64,000 bases of DNA, from positions 29,654,312 through 29,718,311 of the forward strand of contig NC_086352.1 in the NCBI RefSeq assembly GCF_036324505.1, in the 5' to 3' direction. The stretch comes from Eleginops maclovinus. Taxonomy: Eukaryota; Chordata; Actinopteri; Perciformes; Eleginopidae. The notes under the pieces were generated by a model, which did not search any database, was not told the DNA's origin, and saw only the letters and a list, made by a program, of their open reading frames with translations. This document shows, piece by piece, positions 1 through 63,170 of this stretch. The position numbers were made by a program, and so were the translations under genes. How positions within the stretch are numbered: position 1 is the first letter of the stretch; every line of letters begins with the position of its first letter.

Positions 1-1718
1 GGCGGAGGCAAGGGCGTAGACCATGGCGAGGGAACTCTGGAGGACGACCTGGAGGAAAGTGGAATAGCTCCGGAGGGCGGCGAGACAGTTCCGGAGGACG
101 GCCTGGAAGGTGGCGAGAAAGCTCCGGAGGGCGGCCTGGAAGGCGGCGAGACCGCTTTGGAGGGCGGCCTGGAGGATGACGAGACAGTTCCGGAGGGCGG
201 CCTGGAAGGCGACGAGACAGCTCCGGAGGACGGCGAAACAGCTCCGGAGGATGGGCTGTAGGATGGGCTGGAGGACGACGAGACGCCTCTGGACAACGGG
301 CTGGAGGACGGGCTGGAGGACGGCGAGACGCCTCTGGACGACGGGCTGGAGGACGGCGAGACGCCTCTGGACGACGGGCTGGAGGACGGCGAGACGCCTC
401 TGGACGACGGGCTGGAGGACGGCGAGACGCCTCTGGACGACGGGCTGGAGTACGGCGAGACGCCTCTGGACGACGGGCTGGAGGACGGCGAGACGCCTCT
501 AGAGGGAAGTAAGGAGCACCTGGAGCAGGAGGCGGCAGGGCCACCGAGGAGACAGGAGCACCAGTCGGCGGGGCCCCAGTTGGTACTGGCATCAGCGGGA
601 CCCCCGAAGAGGCAGGAGATGGCTTTGGCGGGAACCCGGGTAGTACTGGCGTCGGCGGGACCCCCGAAGAGGCAGGTGCAGAGGCCGGCAGCACCACCGA
701 CGGGACATGAACTAGAGTCGGCGGGACATGAGCTTGAGTCGACGGGGCCCCCGACTGGACAGGGACATGGGTTGGTGGGATCACCAACGGAACGGGTGTC
801 GGAGGGACGACCGACTTGATGGCGTGAGGAGTTGGCGGGACCCCCGGCGGAACAGCTGACGGCGGGACCCCCATTGGAGCAGGAGTTGGCGAGACCCCCA
901 TCAGAACAGGTGACGGCGGGACCCCCAACGGAGTAGGAACAGGCGGGACTGGAGGCGAAGCCGGAGTCGACAGGGCAGGCGAGGCTGGAGTTGACTGGAC
1001 AGGGGAAGCCGGAGTCGACAGGACAGGCCGGGCCGGAGTTGCCAGGACAGGCCGGGCTCGCCAGGACAGGGGAAGCCGGAGTCGACAGGACAGGCCGGGC
1101 CGCCGACAGGACAGCAGGGGCTGGAGTCGGCCGGGCCGCCGACAGGACAGCAGGGGCTGGAGTCGGCCTGGCCGCCGACAGGACAGCAGGGGCTGGAGTC
1201 GGCCTGGCCGCCGACAGGACAGCAGGGGCTGGAGTCGGCCTGGCCGCCGACAGGACAGCAGGGGCTGGAGTCGGCCAAACTGCAGCTGGGAGCATGGCGG
1301 CCTGGGCTTGGCCTGGAAACATGGCTGCTAGGGCCGGAACTGCAGATGGGTACGCGGCTGCTAGGGCCAAAACTTCAGCCGGAAGCGTGGGTGCAGGAGG
1401 GTTGGCTGCAGGAGGCTTGGATGTAGGAGGCTTGGCTGTAATAGGCTTGGCTGTAGGAGGCTTGGCTGTAGGAAGCGTCATGGCTGTGACACAAGGTTTA
1501 AGGAAAGGGTGCAGGCTTTCTGGGGAATTGACAAATGTCCTTAAATAGTCCGGCAGTGAGTTCTCCAACTATGGCTTAGCTGCCAATTCCCGGCGTGGAT
1601 GAAGAAGAGCTGCATCCTGAGCCTCTTTAGAACCTGCTCTCCTCCACTCTCCATAGATACATAAAATGTTGTAGGAAAACTCCACAGGAGCATCCTCAAA
1701 AAGTACTGCTGGGTCCAT
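1..1718 (-). CDS. repeat-encoded open frame inside an LTR-type element, with one in-frame stop, running off the edge
   Basis: Starting at ATG 1718-1716 (MDPAVLFEDAP) the minus-strand frame is broken once, by TAG at 1571-1569, and is then open to base 1, about 522 further codons. The first 50 codons look ordinary (CIYGEWRRAGSKEAQ). Next come an AKPPT repeat block, a Pro/Ala block of 12-residue repeats, and a Cys/Gly/Ser block with CLFGGPADAS-type repeats. The frame then enters an 11-residue Ser/Pro/Arg array. It begins about 20 bp inside the LTR-like end 1738-2138, the place where gag would start. I do not recognise a protease, RT or integrase. The G+C content is far above the surroundings. 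Probably a gag-like or accessory element protein, decayed by at least one stop; function unknown. Confidence 0.55.
269..500. repeat. 33-bp tandem array (about 7 units)
   Basis: The unit GAGACGCCTCTGGACGACGG plus CTGGAGGACGGC is repeated head to tail with few differences; a more diverged form extends left to about base 60. The 33-bp period keeps frames open on both strands: acidic on the plus strand, Ser/Pro/Arg-rich on the minus strand. Confidence 0.9.
1099..1275. repeat. 36-bp tandem array (5 units)
   Basis: The unit ACAGGACAGCAGGGGCTGGA plus GTCGGCCTGGCCGCCG is repeated almost exactly. On the minus strand it reads PTPAPAVLSAAR, in frame with the MDPA open frame. Similar but irregular units continue left to about 900. 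Confidence 0.9.
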
Positions 1719-1737
1719 TTTTGGGGTTCGGTCGTTC

Positions 1738-2138
1738 TGTCAGGGTTGGGGAAATTGGACCCAAGTGCAGTAAATCAAGGGGAAGCAGGTAAGGGTCAAA
1801 AACTAAAAGCGAACTTTATTCAAAAGCTGTTGACGAAATCACGAATCAAGGGGAACACAGGACATGAAAAACACTTAGCTTCAGACATGAAGGGCGACAG
1901 GAACAGGCAGGTAACATTTACAAGATCAGGGAAGAATTGACGACGACCGAACAACAGACAAAAGGGAAACAGGGACTAAATACACATGGGTAATCACAAG
2001 ACAAGACACAGCTGGAAGGGGGAGGAGAAACACAGGGGCAACAGGTGAACACAATGACACAATCAGGCGCAGGGGATAAATTTCAAAATAAAACACACAA
2101 CACAAGGACATGACAGATACGAAACCAGGATCATGACA
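1738..2138 (-). mobile_element. LTR-like terminal repeat (401 bp)
   Basis: On the minus strand it starts TGTCATGATCCTGG and ends CCCTGACA, giving TG..CA ends with 5-bp inverted termini. An AATAAA at 1820-1815 lies in its last quarter, followed by the CTGCACTTGGGTCC motif. A related copy lies at 19799-20184. No canonical tRNA primer site (TGG...) follows the boundary, and no target duplication can be checked because the other end is outside the window. Confidence 0.6.
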
Positions 2139-2929
2139 TATTGCTATTATCTTGTGAGAAACTGCATTTAGTTGTAGTATAATTTGCAGTCACTAAACGT
2201 CCAACACCATGCTTAAATATTTATCTCCTTTTAGTTGTTTTATAGGCAAGGTTGAAAGGCCTCTGAAAAAACTGATTTCTGCACATGTAAATGAAATAAG
2301 CTGGCAGGAATAATAATAATAATCAATCAGACTTGTTTGAAATCAAAACGTTAGGTATGCCCTGAAAGACTTGATATGTCAAGATGATGGACCCTGGCTG
2401 GGCCAAATCCCATTTTAAATTAAAGGACGATATAGCACAAACGGAAATTGCTTTTAAATAAGAAAATACATTTTTTTTTTATTGAAGCAAAAGGACATGA
2501 AGTATTACCAAATAAGTATGTTAATATATTGCAAACCTCCTCCTTGCGATTCGTCTGTAAGTGTTTGAGTGACGGACCAAACATATATTTTATGCTAAAA
2601 AAAATTGCTGTTAGTCAATAGACAAAAGATACAATCATTTGAATACTCTTTTGTATTTGTCATTGATGTCAAAAGAAGGTGTTTCTATCGTCTTACAAGG
2701 GATTTATTAGAATCAAAATATGTACATAAATTAAAGTCAAATGTTTCATAAAATAAACTGAATTTAAATATTTCTATGAACAAAAAAAGTTCAAAAACAC
2801 AAAAATGTTACTAGCTTGTTTAAAGTGAAGCTTTAAAAAGTTACTCATAAAAATTGCAAGTAAGATAAAATAAGTGAAGATAGAAAATATAAACATTTAA
2901 ATTCTAGTAGGCGCTACGGCAAGAGGTTA

Positions 2930-3606
2930 CTGTGGGGCAAAAAAGTATTTAGTCAGCCACCAATTGTGCAAGTTCTCCCATTTGAAAAGATGAGAGAGGC
3001 CTGTAATTTTTATCATAGGTATACCTCAACTATGAGAGACAAAATGAGAAAAGAAAATCCAGGAAATCACATTATAGGATTTTCAAAGAATTTATTTTCA
3101 AATTATTGTGGTGAGATCTTGCGTGGAGCCCCAGATGGAGGGAGATTAGCAGTGGTCTTGTATGTCTTCCATTTTCTAATAATTGCTCCCACAGTTGATT
3201 TCTTCACACCAAGCTGCTTACCTATTGCAGATTCAGTTTTCCCAGCCTGGTGCAGGTCTACAATTTAGTCTCTGGTCTCCTTTGACAGCTCTTTGGTCTT
3301 GGCCATAGTGGAGTTTGGAGTATGACTGTCTGAGGTTGTGGACAGGTGTCTTTTATACTGATAACAAGTTCAAAAAGGTGCCATTAATACAGGTAACGAG
3401 TGGAGGACAGAGGAGCCTCTTAAAGAAGAAGTTACAGGTCTGTGAGAGCCAGAAATCTTGCTTGTTTGTAGGTGACCAAATACTTATTTTACCGAGGAAT
3501 TTACCAATTAATTCTTTAAAAATCAGACAATGTGATTTCCTAGATTTCTTCTTCTCATTCTGTCTCTCATAGTTGAGGTAGACCTGTGATAAAAATGACA
3601 GGCCTT
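2930..3606 (-). mobile_element. decayed Tc1-like transposon, right end truncated
   Basis: The left end after a TA (2928-2929) reads CTGTGGGGCAAAAAAGTATT, the known fish Tc1 terminus. A subterminal block at 2985-3085 recurs inverted at 3500-3606. The outer right terminus is missing. The minus strand encodes only the N-terminal DNA-binding part of the transposase (see 3103-3306). Confidence 0.85.
3103..3306 (-). pseudogene. Tc1 transposase fragment, N-terminal helix-turn-helix
   Basis: ATG at 3306-3304 begins MAKTKELSKETRD, then a TAA at 3267-3265, then [20 protein letters not shown] and [16 protein letters not shown] up to a second TAA. This is the paired-like DNA-binding region of fish Tc1 transposases. 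No DDE catalytic part follows, so it is inactive. Confidence 0.85.
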
Positions 3607-3714
3607 GGATTGGGCATTTTTCCATTTAAATCATTAACTCTTAAAATGTGAATGGTTTTGATATTAAATGAAGGCACTGGCAATGAACGTCTTCACTCAC
3701 ACAACATTGATCGA

Positions 3715-3715
<1 letters not shown>

Positions 3716-3771
<56 letters not shown>
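3716..3771. repeat. (CA)n microsatellite, 56 bp
   Basis: Uninterrupted CA dinucleotides just right of the Tc1 remnant. The 82-residue frame through it is an artefact of the repeat. Confidence 0.97.
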
Positions 3772-3773
<2 letters not shown>

Positions 3774-3889
3774 CTGTTGCTATAGAGACCCAAATAAAAC
3801 GATCTGTGAGATTTGGTCTTGAATAACAACAGCTGGGAGAGAGGGCATTCACACTTCCAGATTAATGACATGTTGACAAACTGACACAT

Positions 3890-5568
3890 AGAAAAACTGC
3901 CCTAATTAGTGTTGCAGGACAACCGTCAACCCCCCTGGTAAAAATCAAACTGAGATGGCATTGTCCAGGTATAAAAGGTTGCCATGGTGATTCGCTTGAA
4001 TGATTTCTATGTTGAGTTATTTTTAAATATTAAATTACGAGGTGATGTTAATGATCCAGTGTGTGGGGGTTGGGGCAGAAATGGAATATAATTATCTTCA
4101 AATAAGCCCTATTTTATCTACATGGGGTATTAATGGGTTTTTAATGTCTACATGTTACAGCATGTTTTACCTTAACTTCTTAAATATTTGGATTGGATCT
4201 TTTATTGTACATTTTTATTGAATGTAATAATATATACAATTATATAGATATTTATAGATACATTTATTAATATGTTTTTATTTATCTTCAAATGTATTTT
4301 GTTCAAAATTGGAGCAACTCAAAAAATATAATTTCCCCCGGGATAAAGATTCTCCATTTGCCATGTTTAACCATCCTACAGAATCCCATAATAGACATAC
4401 CAATCCGTGACTTTATACAGTGCCTTTTGCTTTTTAGGTTCTGAAGTACCGTGTGTTTTCCAACATGCTCCTAAATGAAGGGGGAGCTGAGGGGTATTCA
4501 GTTGGTTGCAACCTAAGGTAAGCCTTAATAAATATTAAAAATGAATACGTTTTGGAAAAGAGGCGGCTATGAACAAATAACAACAACAGATTTTTTAAAG
4601 TTGTAAAAACACAATAAATGACACTGAAAACAAGCGCAGTTGTCAACCTGGGCCTGATGGTTGTGAAGAATATAACATACTTTTTACTCGGAAATGCTCT
4701 ATAATATAAAATTGCCTGTACCACTGATATCATTAGCCTTAGACAAGAAATATAATAGGGTGCTGCACATGAGTTTCTGATGGGGGATTTACCGGTGGTA
4801 GCATAAAGCAGCATTCAACAGAAGAACAGTTGATCAATCAAGCAGTGTGTGACTGCCTGTAAGGTCCTGTCCATTAGCAGGGACATGGGCACACAGCACA
4901 CACAGCACCGTGTTATAAGAGCTGACACCGTGATCTCTTCTGATCTCAAGCAGAGATAGTGAAACAATCCAATATTATTTGATTTAGACTACCCAAATGA
5001 GATGATATCCTGCTGTTCTTTGTCATGTATTATTGTAAACTAAATATTTTGGAAGTATTTGGAATTTTGGTTAAAAATAACAAGACATTTGAAGATTTTA
5101 AGTCTCTGTGAAGTGTGTTGGCAGATTATTTTCATGAACGGAACAAAAATAATGGATTCAAACGTTATTGGTAGATGCATCCATAATGAAAATAAGCCCA
5201 TGCTGCTTTCATTTCTGGTGATTTCTCACATTGAACAGGCTGAATGTGTGTCTGCGATAAAGATGTGAAAATGAAGTCCTTAAAAGTCAATGAGCTCAGC
5301 TTGAGAGAATCTGAGAGACCCAAGTGTTCATTAATCTGTGCTTTCTGAGAGGTGCAGAGCGACAGTGGAAGTGGAAGTGAAGTGGGCTGATCAATAGGGA
5401 ATAGATTGGAGAGTTATCATGGGCAAAATTAACTTCAGGTACAATGCTGTGTTCAACGTGGTCCCTCCACAGTTAGGGCATCATTTAGCGGCGCTAGAAC
5501 AAACAGGAATCTCAAATGACAGTGGCGTCAATTGTGGTGTGAAAGTGACATTTAGAAAAGGAACTTAC
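3890..5568. other. cep89 3' intron sequence, AT-rich
   Basis: No exon, RNA gene or intact element was seen. A segment near 4435-4530 resembles the tail of a common fish interspersed repeat. The missing cep89 exons were searched for on the minus strand and not found. Confidence 0.5.
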
Positions 5569-33175
<27,607 letters not shown>

Positions 33176-33447
33176 AGTGGAAAATACGTTTTAGACACTT
33201 TCCTTCACCGGTTTAAGTTTCAGTTTAGGCGAACGGCTGGACTCGTGTAACGAGCATTATTTCAGTCAAATAGCGTTAGAAAGTTGTGCTTGTCATTATC
33301 ACGTGTTTCTAATTATCTTTAACGTTACGCTTTTTGGCTAAAACTACAATGAAAAATAAGCACGCTAGGTCTCTGCATTCAACAAGCTGCAGATTTCTCG
33401 TATCTAGACGCTTCGCCACAAGAATGCACCTGGTTATAAAAGTAGTG

Positions 33448-33482
33448 CTGATTGGCTAAGAGTGAAGAGAGAAGCCAATCAG
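33448..33482. promoter_or_regulatory. paired CCAAT boxes in a 10-bp palindrome (NF-Y type)
   Basis: CTGATTGGCT at 33448-33457 is the exact reverse complement of AGCCAATCAG at 33473-33482, with a 15-bp spacer. Both arms contain the ATTGG/CCAAT core bound by NF-Y. They lie about 275-305 bp upstream of the cep89 start codon. Confidence 0.6.
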
Positions 33483-33492
33483 TGACTGTTAT

Positions 33493-33507
33493 GTTTCACA
33501 TAGCAAC
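33493..33507 (-). promoter_or_regulatory. X-box-like motif (RFX type)
   Basis: On the minus strand GTTGCTATGTGAAAC. One half-site (GTTGC.) fits the RFX consensus well; the other (GAAAC) is degenerate. RFX factors commonly drive ciliary and centriolar genes and often act with NF-Y, which fits cep89. The position is 318 bp upstream of the ATG. Confidence 0.4.
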
Positions 33508-33600
33508 GAGGTCCTTACCGACCATTGTCAATCCGATAGGGGGCGACGTCGTTCCATGTGCTGATCAACTGTCCCCAGCACACAGAGCTGCTGTGAGATG

Positions 33601-34011
33601 AACAAAGACGTTCATCCTTTTTGTGTCGATAAAGCAAGTATATGCAAACAAAATATATAGCATTTAATGTGTACACTAGAATAATATTTCAGTTTTACCT
33701 AAATGTATATCTTACTTGACAGGTCATTCAAATGTGTCTTTCAATCCAATTTGGTAAGTAGCCTAACTAACTAACCTTTGACATTATATGAAAAATCACG
33801 CTTATATCAATAGTGGAGATAAACTTGACCAGTAAGTACATCGGTTTTTTTACACTGCATTATGTGTGCATTATTTATATAATAGTCTTGTGGTGAGTTC
33901 ATAGGTAGGCCTAATAAGTACCTGCTAGTTGGAGTTTCTGACTAAAGCAATTTTTCAAAGAATATTTAGTCGTTTTCTTTCAGATTTGTGCGTTGCCAAT
34001 TCCAGCCAATA
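33601..34011. other. intergenic, nothing recognised
   Basis: AT-rich sequence between the cep89 promoter and the Tc1 element. It was searched for a FAAP24-like frame and none was seen. Confidence 0.5.
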
Positions 34012-34535
34012 CACTGCCCGGTCCAAAAAAAAAAGGTCACAAGCCTGTGGGGGCAGTGCTATGATCTGGGGTTGCTGCAGTTGGTCTGGTCTAGGTTCAG
34101 CAACGTTATGTGCCCAAAGAATGAGGTCAGCTGACTACCTGAATATACTGAATGACCAGGTTATTCCATCAATGGATTTTTTCTTCCCTGATGGCACGGG
34201 CATGTTCCAAGATGACAATGTCAGTATCCATCGGGCTCAAATTGTGAAAGAGTGATTCAGGGAGCATGAGACATCATTTTGACACATGGATTGGCCACCA
34301 CAGAGTCCAGACTTGAACCCAATTGAGAATCTTTGGGATGTGCTGGAGCAGACTTTGCGCAGTGGTCCGAATCTCCCGTCATCAGTACAAGATAATGCAA
34401 CTCTGGACAGAAATAAATGTTGTGACATTGCAGAAGCTTGTGGAGACGATGCCACAGCGAATGCGTGCCACAATCAAAGCTGAAGGCGGTCCAACGAATA
34501 TTAGTGTGTGTGACCTTTTTTTTGGCCAGGCAGTG
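34012..34535 (+). mobile_element. Tc1-like transposon, internally deleted, both ends intact
   Basis: Left end CACTGCCCGGTCCAAAAAAA, right end TTTTTTTGGCCAGGCAGTG: terminal inverted repeats of about 28 bp, flanked by TA at 34010-34011 and 34536-34537. Only about 0.5 kb of the usual 1.6 kb remains, with the C-terminal part of the transposase. Confidence 0.9.
34060..34500 (+). pseudogene. Tc1 transposase C-terminal remnant
   Basis: Peptides seen: [53 protein letters not shown] then a stop, then WPPQSPDLNPIENLWDVLEQ in another frame. The second and third residues of the DDE triad (DDN and NPIENLWDVLE) are recognisable. The N-terminal half is gone, and at least one stop and frame change are present, so it is inactive. 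Confidence 0.88.
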
Positions 34536-34537
34536 TA

Positions 34538-35223
34538 ATTCACTATTCCCATTTGCGAGCACTCTTGGGCCTATATTGCTGCAACACTTCACATACTACC
34601 TAAAATACCTAAGATGTTTGTGTGCTTCCCATGTATGTTCAGTCCTTTACCAATAAATCAGCTGAAAAATAGTTATTATCAAAGCCTGCCCTTTGCCCTT
34701 AGGATTGGCAAAAGTGTTAAACCAATAACGAGAAAGTTAACATATTTAGTTTCTGCAATATCAACTTTTTCTGTTCAAATAAATCCTGAAGAGAATTTGA
34801 CCTTGGGGGTTTTCATTCTCAAAGTTCAAAGCAATGTGAATAAACAACCATCTCTTTAATTATGGTAAAATCCCCTACCTACCACACACAGAACACACAC
34901 AGACAAAGTCCCAGACATGGCACAAAGAACTTGAAAGGTATGGGTGAAGAAAGGCCTGATGGGTAAAACTCAATCACATGGTATTTCTTTTCTTTTTTCT
35001 TGATTAGAATGTCATGTGATCCCAAGCTAAACCTAAACGGTTACACACCCATGAATGTTGACTTTGCGTGTGTTGGCTCACTAAGGGCTGCATAAAACTT
35101 CATTCCTCTCCTTCCCAACCAGACTGATAGTTGCAATTACTGACATAGAACACTATATATATATATATATATATATATAAAAAGAAAACATAATAGTGTT
35201 TGTAATTAGTTTTGTCCCCTTCT
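34538..35223. other. intergenic region between the Tc1 element and the rhpn2 3' end
   Basis: AT-rich, with an (AT)n run at 35154-35179. No gene was recognised. Confidence 0.5.
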
Positions 35224-36961
35224 TTTATTGAGATTTTAGTTTATACATGACAAAAGCATTCACACCACAGTTGCAGGTACCATAGACATAGGCATTTAGG
35301 ATCGCTATGCACAGTAAAATGCATGGATAGATCTGTTAAGTCTTACACATCCTCTCTGTTAGCATTTTTTAATTTTCATCAAATTACTGCACATACACGA
35401 TTAAACATAAATGGCACTTCAGACACCACTTTAGGTAAACAGAGACAGTAAAGAGTGTTCATCTTTATCAGTGTAACTGATCCATCTGACTTTATCAGTG
35501 TAACTGTTTAAAATTGTACATTTTAAAATATCTTTACATAGAAAAAAATGTACCAGTATATAAATTCACCAAAAGGATTAAGCAAGGCTAGTAAAATATA
35601 TTCCTCCAAGAAACCAACCGAGAAATCCAACGTTGCAAAAATTCATAACTTGACCGTTCACAAACTAGTTCAGAAACCTACATCTTACAAGTTTATATAT
35701 ATTTTTTTTGTTGTGTATTTTTTTATTACATAAATAATTTGATTATCAATTGTGAATAATAATCTACTTTGTAGATAAAGATATAGTCCAACACGTCAAA
35801 GTGTCAGTACGAATGTGGGATGTGACTGGTGTTAAGACAGGTAGAGACAACTTGACTGTGGGCTTTGATCGAAGTCACTGTTGGGTGACCGGCGGCAGAC
35901 CAGGTGCAACGCAGGAATGTCCGCCTACCCACATTCTTCCCTTGTAGAGACAAAACAACCTTTGACTACATCAAGATTCACATTAACATACAGCTCGTGC
36001 TTTTCTTACAATTGGACAAACTGATAAAAGAGGAGGGTAAGACGAGTCAGGATGGTAAGCGGTACATCCTGGCATTTAGTCACATGGAGGCATTTTGGTC
36101 TTGTGGCTAACTGGTACATACAAATACCAATATTTCTTTTTACGCTGTGTCCCATGGCACTCAGCAGAAAAAAATAATCCTCAAAGGCTGTCTCACAAAT
36201 AGAAAAGTGACAATAATACATGACCAAAGTATATATATGATAATTTTAGCAGCTTATTAAACATTGCATTCAACTCTTCTTAGCACAATTATCACCTCAA
36301 TCACTGTTTAACATACTGCAACAAGGTTCATAACATCTACATCTCTATTCAGAACATGTATGCATTTCAAACCCCCAAAACTGATTGCAACAAATAGCAT
36401 GGTAATGACCTAATCCTTCATATAAACAGCATGAAACATGACATGAGAACATAACTGAGCTCAGCTACATCAGTACACAATGGAACTACACAAGGAACTG
36501 CTGAAGCCACAATAAAATTACACCCCTTTGCAGTGGAGTATCCGCTGGGTGTGTTTGTACAACTTTGTTATTGCTCCTCCAATTCATCTTCGAGAAAACA
36601 TACTGAGATGACAGTTTGACTTAGAGGCCTGTCTTGGTGCTGTGTGTTTATTTATAGACTGGAATGATAACAGGCTGGGTTTTTTCCCCACAGTGCAGTT
36701 GTACTGTGCTGTACGCATACTGGCATGGTACAGAAAGATTATGTTTTGGTGTGGTCACTTCAGGCGCTAACAAAAGGCACCTTTTTATACAGTGTTTGGC
36801 ACAGCTACCTTCCACCGTAGCTTGTGGAAATGTCATGGTTACACCAAGCTATATTCCAGTGGAAACACCAAAGGGCACTGGTACTGTACCATAGCAGGTC
36901 CAGTATGGGTACAACTCAGTACTGTACACAGGCTTGCATGCTAGGCAGTACGAAGTCTAGC
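35224..36961 (-). other. rhpn2: probable rhpn2 3' UTR
   Basis: Non-coding sequence downstream of the rhpn2 stop. AATAAA occurs on the minus strand at 36652-36647 and 35229-35224, so UTRs of about 0.3 or 1.7 kb are possible. No clear transposon was seen in 35250-36950, in contrast to the introns, which fits transcribed UTR. Inference only. Confidence 0.45.
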
Positions 36962-62171
<25,210 letters not shown>

Positions 62172-62574
62172 CTGAGACAGGGAGGAAAGGGAAAATGTGT
62201 CATAAGGAGATAAAATCCTGGGTAAATAAAAACACGGGCATTGAGAAAAATGTGCAAACTGCAAGAAGGACTACGAAAATGACCTCATTCATGTTTAATA
62301 TGGTACAATCATTTCGTTAATAACATAACATAAAGTCAGGCAAACTCAGTATTTATCTTTAGATACTTAATTGTTATCATTTTGATAATTGATTAAACAT
62401 TAAAGTCATTTTGTATTAGAAACGTGTCAGAAAATGCAGTTTCCAGCACAACATGGAGATTCCTGCGTTTCTCAGCTTTATTTCTTATTAAAGTGAATAT
62501 CTTTGGGTTTTTGAGTGACAGAAAAATACTTTTAAGGAAGTGGTTGTGGCTTCAAGGTGTAAAATGGGAATCCA

Positions 62575-62745
62575 TAAGTTCAAGGGTGATTGGTTGGATC
62601 CCCAGTCCCTGTAGTCAACATGTAAAAGTGTCCTCGGGCAAGATACTTCAACCCATATTGCTTCCCTAGGCATATCTACGGTTTTGAAGTGTATGCTTTG
62701 GATAAAAGCAGTATTCTAACATTTGAATGACTTAAAGAGTTTTTC
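62575..62745 (+). mobile_element. SINE 3' module
   Basis: TTGGATCCCCAGTCCCTGTA, AAGTGTCCTCGGGCAAGATA and CTTTGGATAAAAGCAG match the 3' module of 28880-29250. The tRNA-like head is missing. Confidence 0.5.
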
Positions 62746-62917
62746 AATCTAGACATTATTCAGCATATTATTTGATAAAGAAAAAAGCACCCCTGAAATC
62801 TTGTTGATGATAATCATGAACATTGATTGTACAAACTACCGAAAAAGCCTATTTCTTCTCGTTCAGAGAGTTTAGTCAGGGCCAAAACTGACCATCTGCA
62901 CGTGTTTGTCATCTTCA

Positions 62918-63170
62918 ATGTTAAATGTTATAGTGCAATGTGGACATTTTCTCAAATTGACTTAGTTAGTTATATTCCATTCATTTATACGTAATTGGAC
63001 ATTTAACATTGAGGTCATTTGTTTTCATTAACATATTTAATTAAATGTATTGCAAATTCTTATTTTAACTCTTTTTGTTTATACATTTGGTTTTATAATT
63101 GTTTTCTCTGAAATGTATTGAAATCTGAAATGTAATAAAACTCAAAAGGGACCTCAATTTGCCAGGAATT
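62918..63170 (+). repeat. direct duplicate, copy 2 (about 255 bp)
   Basis: Same segment and orientation as 61360-61622, on the other side of rhpn2 exon 2, with scattered substitutions and an internal difference in the AT-rich middle. Confidence 0.8.

Larger units (their letters stand above)
33176..33600 (-). promoter_or_regulatory. cep89: cep89 5' UTR and promoter region
   Basis: Sequence directly upstream of the cep89 start codon. It contains two CCAAT boxes in a perfect inverted repeat (33448-33457 and 33473-33482) and an X-box-like site at 33493-33507. No convincing TATA box at a usual distance is seen. The transcription start cannot be placed from sequence alone. Confidence 0.55.

Noticed and set aside
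269..500. Regular array considered as CRISPR
   Set aside because: Units are contiguous with no unique spacers, and the context is vertebrate.
901..1278. Minus-strand 125-residue frame with DSSPCCPVGGQA repeats
   Set aside because: It is another frame of the 36-bp array; the frame that continues from the ATG at 1718 is a better candidate.
991..1548. Plus-strand 185-residue Gly/Ala-rich frame
   Set aside because: Produced by the same array; it starts in mid-repeat with no promoter or family similarity.
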